This document shows, piece after piece, positions 61,942 to 64,000 of a DNA stretch of 64,000 bases. The position numbers were made by a program, and so were the translations under genes. Source of the DNA: JBGAQP01 sp044220635 (lineage in GTDB: Bacteria; Pseudomonadota; Gammaproteobacteria; Burkholderiales; Usitatibacteraceae); contig JBGAQP010000013.1 of the NCBI GenBank assembly GCA_044220635.1, positions 42,177-106,176 of the forward strand, read 5' to 3'. The first letter of the stretch is position 1; each line of letters opens with the position of its first letter. The notes below the pieces were generated by a model. That model was not told where the DNA came from, made no database searches, and was given only the letters and a program-made list of their open reading frames with translations.

Positions 61942-62673
61942 ATGGACTCCCCGAGCTTCCCGCCGAGGCGCGTCGGCATCCTCGGCGGCATGGGACCGGC
62001 CGCGGCGATCGACCTGCAGCTGCGCGTGCTCGCCCTCGACACCGCCGCACGCGAGGAGGACCACGTACCCGTCCTCGTCTGGAACGTCCCGCAGGTGCCC
62101 GACCGCGTGGCCGCGATCCTCGGCACCGGAGCCTCGCCCCTGCCCGCCATGCTCGCGGGCGCCCGCGCGCTCGAGGCGGCCGGCGCCGAGGCCATCGCCA
62201 TCGCCTGCAACACGGCGCACCACTGGGCCGCGGAGCTCGCCGCGGGACTGCGCGTGCCGCTGCTGCACATCGCCGACGCCGCGATCGCCGCCCTCGAGCG
62301 CCGCACGCCGCGCCCGGGAACCGTGGGACTCATGGGCACGCGGGGCACCCTCGCCTCGGGCTTCTACGCGCGCCGCCTCGAGCGGCGAGGATTCGCCTGG
62401 ATCGCGCCCGGGGAGGCCGGCCAGCGCGAGGTCGATGCCGCGATCGCCGCGGTCAAGTCCGCGGACCGAAGCGCGGCCGCGCGCCACTTCCGCGCCGCCG
62501 CCGAGGGGTTGCGCGGGCACGGCGCCGGGACATTCCTGCTCGCGTGCACGGAGCTGCCGCTCGCCGCCCCTGGCTCGGGGTTCGAGGCCGACTGCCTCGA
62601 CGCGAACCTCGCGCTCGCCGAGGCGATCGTCGCCTGGTCGCGGGGGGGCGCGACGCCCCGGGCCGGCGCCTGA
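61942..62673 (+). CDS. Aspartate/glutamate racemase family protein
   Basis: Cofactor-independent racemase of 243 residues with the two-cysteine mechanism: Cys in AIACNTAHHWA (near residue 91) and Cys in LLACTELPLAAP (near 197), plus the N-terminal VGILGGMGPAAAIDLQ motif of YgeA-like members. It lies between glutamate dehydrogenase and a glutamate/aspartate-type uptake system, suggesting use of D-amino acids; that link is inferred. Confidence 0.9.
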   Translation: MDSPSFPPRRVGILGGMGPAAAIDLQLRVLALDTAAREEDHVPVLVWNVPQVPDRVAAILGTGASPLPAMLAGARALEAAGAEAIAIACNTAHHWAAELAAGLRVPLLHIADAAIAALERRTPRPGTVGLMGTRGTLASGFYARRLERRGFAWIAPGEAGQREVDAAIAAVKSADRSAAARHFRAAAEGLRGHGAGTFLLACTELPLAAPGSGFEADCLDANLALAEAIVAWSRGGATPRAGA

Positions 62674-62782
62674 AGCCCCATCGGGGTGCGCCGCCGGCGC
62701 CCGATCGCGGGCCGCGCCCGGGCAAGCCCGGCGGGCATGGCTCCTGCAAGCGTCCCGATTGGACGGGCGTGGGCCCGGGAAG

Positions 62783-62788
62783 TATCCT
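62783..62788 (+). promoter_or_regulatory. -10-like TATCCT for the binding-protein gene
   Basis: TATCCT lies 75 bp before the ATG at 62864, so transcription would start at the hairpin at 62791. No clear -35 was recognised. Confidence 0.35.
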
Positions 62789-62790
62789 AG

Positions 62791-62820
62791 CCGCCGGAAG
62801 CGGTCCGCCGGTTCCGGCGG
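62791..62820 (+). other. Perfect 9 bp hairpin in the gltI-like leader
   Basis: CCGCCGGAA (62791-62799) pairs with TTCCGGCGG (62812-62820), at the predicted 5' end of the transcript. It may stabilise the mRNA or attenuate it; a TCTTGAG run follows rather than a U-tract. Confidence 0.5.
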
Positions 62821-62863
62821 TCTTGAGAGAAGCCGCGATCCCACACACCAGAGGAGGTTTTCC

Positions 62864-63754
62864 ATGTTCCGCCACCCCAGGGCCGCCGTCGCGGCACTCG
62901 CGTGCGCGCTGCTCGCAACTCCCGCCTTCGCGCAGGAGCTCAGCGGCGTGCTCAAGAAGATCAAGGACTCGGGCACGATCACCATCGGCCACCGCGAGAC
63001 GTCCATCCCGTTCTCCTACCTGGACGACAAGCAGCAGCCCATCGGCTACTCGATGGACCTGTGCGCCGCGATCGTCGAGGAGGTGAAGAAGGAGATCGGC
63101 GCCACGCAGCTCGCCGTCAAGTACAACCCGGTGACGCCCCAGACGCGCATCCCGCTGATGGCCAACGGCACGATCGACATCGAGTGCGGCTCGACCACGA
63201 ACACGCTCACCCGCCAGAAGGAGGTCGCCTTCGCGCCCGTCACCTTCATCACCGGCACGAAGCTCGTGGCGAAGAAGGCCTCGAAGATCCGCTCGTACAA
63301 GGACCTCAAGAACAAGACCGTCGTCGTCACCCAGGGCACGACGAACGAACGCATCATCAAGGCGCTCTCGGACAAGGAGAACCTGGGCATCAAGTTCCTG
63401 AACGCCAAGGACCACGGGGAAGCCTTCCTCACCGTGGAGTCCGGGCGCGCGGCGGCCTTCGCCATGGACGACATCCTGCTCTACGGCCTGGTCGCGAAGG
63501 CGAAGAACCCGAAGGACTTCGAGGTCGTGGGCGACTACCTCTCCTACGATCCCTACGGGATCATGTTCCGCAAGAACGACGACGGCTTCGGCGTGGTCGT
63601 GCGCCGCGCGCTGGCCGGTCTCATGCGCTCGGGCGAGATCAACAAGCTCTACGACAAGTGGTTCATGCAGAAGCTGCCCTCGGGCGAGACCATCGGCATG
63701 CCGATGAGCCCGCTGCTGAAGGCCGCGATCACGCTGCAGGCGCTGCCGGAGTAG
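62864..63754 (+). CDS. gltI: ABC transporter glutamate/aspartate periplasmic binding protein
   Basis: A 296-residue extracytoplasmic receptor. Signal peptide about 1-24 (PAFAQELSG). The family-3 solute-binding core: TITIGHRETSIPFSYLDD, IGYSMDLCAAIVEE, NGTIDIECGSTTNTLTRQ and GRAAAFAMDDILLYGL. It resembles GltI (acidic amino acids). It starts with a strong GAGGAGG and is followed by a terminator-like hairpin before a permease-like start. Confidence 0.93.
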   Translation: MFRHPRAAVAALACALLATPAFAQELSGVLKKIKDSGTITIGHRETSIPFSYLDDKQQPIGYSMDLCAAIVEEVKKEIGATQLAVKYNPVTPQTRIPLMANGTIDIECGSTTNTLTRQKEVAFAPVTFITGTKLVAKKASKIRSYKDLKNKTVVVTQGTTNERIIKALSDKENLGIKFLNAKDHGEAFLTVESGRAAAFAMDDILLYGLVAKAKNPKDFEVVGDYLSYDPYGIMFRKNDDGFGVVVRRALAGLMRSGEINKLYDKWFMQKLPSGETIGMPMSPLLKAAITLQALPE

Positions 63755-63767
63755 CCGCCGGCACCCG

Positions 63768-63800
63768 ACGGGGAGCGTCGCGGCGCTCCCCGTTTTCATT
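63768..63800 (+). terminator. Terminator or attenuator between the binding-protein and permease genes
   Basis: A perfect 10 bp stem, ACGGGGAGCG (63768-63777) with CGCTCCCCGT (63784-63793), 6-base loop, followed by a short T-rich run. Such hairpins in ABC operons commonly reduce permease expression relative to the binding protein. Confidence 0.75.
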
Positions 63801-63818
63801 TCCGCGATCGGCCCGGCG

Positions 63819-63968
63819 ATGGACTGGAAAGTCTTCCTCGAGCAGGCCCCCTCCGGGGGCATGACCTACCTGGGGTGGCTGGGCTCGGGCGTGCTGTGGG
63901 AGACATGTACAAGGAGCCCACGTTCCAATTGCCGCAGGACGTGGACTTCTTCATGGGCGGCAACATGA
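63819..63968 (+). pseudogene. gltJ: GltJ-like permease start, broken after about 28 codons
   Basis: The first residues read as an amino-acid ABC permease (MDWKVFLEQAPSGG, then TYLGWLGSGVLWE), as expected after gltI. From about 63893 the frame becomes unrelated and stops at 63966-63968. The downstream sequence makes sense in another frame (see 63905). This is either a real deletion/rearrangement or a chimeric assembly junction. Confidence 0.6.
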
Positions 63969-64000
63969 GTTTCCGCGGCGCCGTGGCCCGCTCCATGGAG
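63905..64000 (+). CDS. Partial coding fragment resembling a family 2 glycosyltransferase
   Basis: An open frame to the window end, 32 residues here, containing PQDVDFFMGGNMSFRGAV. The GGNMSFR-type motif is typical of the mid region of GT2 glycosyltransferases. No start or upstream GT sequence is present: the fragment begins abruptly at the break in the permease-like gene. Confidence 0.45.
   Translation, partial: MYKEPTFQLPQDVDFFMGGNMSFRGAVARSME

Noticed and set aside
56913..63086. A 2057-codon right-reading frame opposite the glutamate dehydrogenase gene (and a 2038-codon left-reading frame in another register)
   Set aside because: Arg/Ala/Gly/Pro-rich translation with no domains, in the shadow of a well-supported gene. 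Long empty frames are expected at this GC content.

Overview
The window is very GC-rich, densely packed bacterial DNA. Almost every gap is under 200 bp; the only one above 300 bp is 1841-2203. The gene set (alaC-hom-thrC run, large NAD-dependent glutamate dehydrogenase, ClpB with a sigma32 promoter, MlaA, NudC, TRAP transporter with CoA enzymes, oxygen-tolerant type [NiFe] hydrogenase) points to a proteobacterium, most likely an environmental betaproteobacterium. That placement is inference from gene content and order. No tRNA, rRNA, CRISPR array, prophage or intact insertion sequence was seen. GTG, and occasionally TTG, starts are common, and many neighbouring genes overlap by exactly four bases (ATGA/GTGA), which decided several starts.

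Layout. 1-1840: membrane-bound [NiFe] hydrogenase, reading left, with the large subunit cut by the window edge. 2204-6954: TRAP transporter dctPQM coupled to an enoyl-CoA hydratase and a class III CoA-transferase. 7011-11781: TSUP permease, small secreted proteins, a Tat-exported amidohydrolase and a 3-hydroxyacyl-CoA dehydrogenase. 11850-20502: GAF-PAS-GAF-GGDEF-EAL protein, nudC, a DUF1801 protein, a decapeptide-repeat protein, a bifunctional aldolase/SDR and an orphan NarX-like kinase. 20512-27789: gamma-glutamyltransferase, two membrane proteins, a WYL regulator, a spermidine-synthase-like enzyme coupled to PPK2, and an isochorismatase-family hydrolase.

27815-32911 is the most unusual stretch: a TIR-like (ThsB/DUF1863-type) gene overlapping an HNH nuclease gene, a 52-residue peptide with a double-glycine-type leader, and a left-reading signalling run (hotdog thioesterase, class III cyclase, TPR/HD-GYP protein, LuxR-type regulator). 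32919-42491 holds a degenerate J-domain/trypsin-like fusion, a DUF3014 protein, GNAT, glyoxalase, diguanylate cyclase, a patatin/beta-barrel protein, 3-methyladenine glycosylase and a divergent LysR/FAD-monooxygenase pair. 42507-46797: clpB, nadC, mlaA. 46908-50971: three tandem secreted paralogues built from a roughly 120-residue ESGWG repeat (a fourth, single-domain relative lies at 7786-8550). 50968-61811: thrC-hom-GNAT-alaC, an MFS transporter and NAD-glutamate dehydrogenase. 61942-64000: an Asp/Glu racemase and a glutamate/aspartate-type binding protein. The following permease gene breaks about 25 codons in and runs into what looks like a glycosyltransferase fragment.

Two copies of a roughly 95 bp nested palindromic element (11782-11879 and 49382-49471) lie 37.6 kb apart and have intruded on the adjacent gene ends.
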